A stretch of 5,105 bases of DNA from Rickettsiales bacterium (lineage in GTDB: Bacteria > Pseudomonadota > Alphaproteobacteria > Rickettsiales > Anaplasmataceae): contig JAITUS010000012.1 in the NCBI GenBank assembly GCA_031286185.1, forward strand, positions 1 through 5,105, read 5' to 3'. The stretch's first letter is position 1. Each line of letters starts with the position of its first letter. The notes under the pieces are model-generated. The model saw only the letters and a list, made by a program, of their open reading frames with translations. It had not been told where the DNA came from and ran no database searches. A program made the position numbers and the translations under genes. Below are positions 5,027-5,105 of the stretch, piece after piece.

Positions 5027-5105
5027 GAACCCGTTTAAAATCTTGAAGAGATGAGGTAAAATAAGCACAGATTAATAATGAGGTGTCTATGCGGAAAAGT
5101 TATCC
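5027..5105 (+). mobile_element. Possible left end of an IS5-like insertion sequence
   Basis: From 5027 the sequence GAACCCGTTTAAAATCTT resembles the GA(G/A)CCC-GTTT-AAA type of terminal inverted repeat found in some IS5-family elements. It is preceded by TTA (5024-5026), compatible with a short TNA target duplication. It leads after about 60 bp to a start codon with a strong ribosome binding site. The right end and its inverted repeat lie outside the window, so this rests on resemblance only. Confidence 0.35.
5089..5105 (+). CDS. Start of a gene cut by the window edge, possibly an IS5-family transposase
   Basis: ATG at 5089 follows GAGGTG (5080-5085), a ribosome binding site as good as that of pdxJ, though spaced only 3 nt away. 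Six codons are visible: MRKSYP. Many IS5-family transposases begin M-R-K-S/R-Y-P-S/T-D-L, so a transposase is a reasonable guess, but six residues cannot identify a protein. The gene continues to the right of the window. It is separated from rlmE by 126 bp that hold no other ORF. Confidence 0.45.

Noticed and set aside
1..5105. CRISPR array or defence system
   Set aside because: No spaced direct repeats or recognizable defence genes were seen on either strand.

Overview
The window looks like part of the chromosome of a low-GC obligate intracellular alphaproteobacterium of the order Rickettsiales, most likely Wolbachia. The basis is the AT-rich base composition, the style of the encoded proteins, the linked tolC and popZ-like genes typical of alphaproteobacteria, and apparent mobile-element debris at both ends. 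The genus call is inference; no database search was possible.

Layout. Positions 1-117 are the 3' end of a group II intron, with a textbook 34-nt domain V, a domain VI with a bulged branch-point A, and a 3' splice boundary at 117/118. Positions 118-272 hold no gene. They contain a small palindrome, a stretch at 181-209 that resembles the 5' end of another group II intron, and a perfect -10 box ahead of pdxJ. pdxJ (273-980, +) encodes pyridoxine 5'-phosphate synthase. It converges on and overlaps by 8 bp a small HU/IHF-family gene (973-1284, -). Next comes the ribosomal pair rplM-rpsI (L13-S9), transcribed leftward from a good sigma-70 promoter at 2374-2403.

On the right is a rightward cluster with short gaps: a TolC-family outer-membrane channel gene (2480-3721), a gene for a PopZ-like (DUF2497) cell-pole organizing protein (3741-4310), and rlmE, the 23S rRNA 2'-O-ribose methyltransferase (about 4330-4962). 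The rlmE frame has no ATG, GTG or TTG anywhere that would keep the catalytic core. The best start is an ATA at 4330 behind an AGGG ribosome binding site. The right edge holds the first six codons of another gene (MRKSYP) with a strong ribosome binding site, preceded by what may be the left end of an IS5-like insertion sequence.

Functionally this is mostly housekeeping: vitamin B6 synthesis, nucleoid packaging, ribosome structure and rRNA modification, envelope export and probable polar organization. The most notable points are the rlmE start codon, the proline-poor PopZ homologue, and the tandem group II intron remnants upstream of pdxJ.
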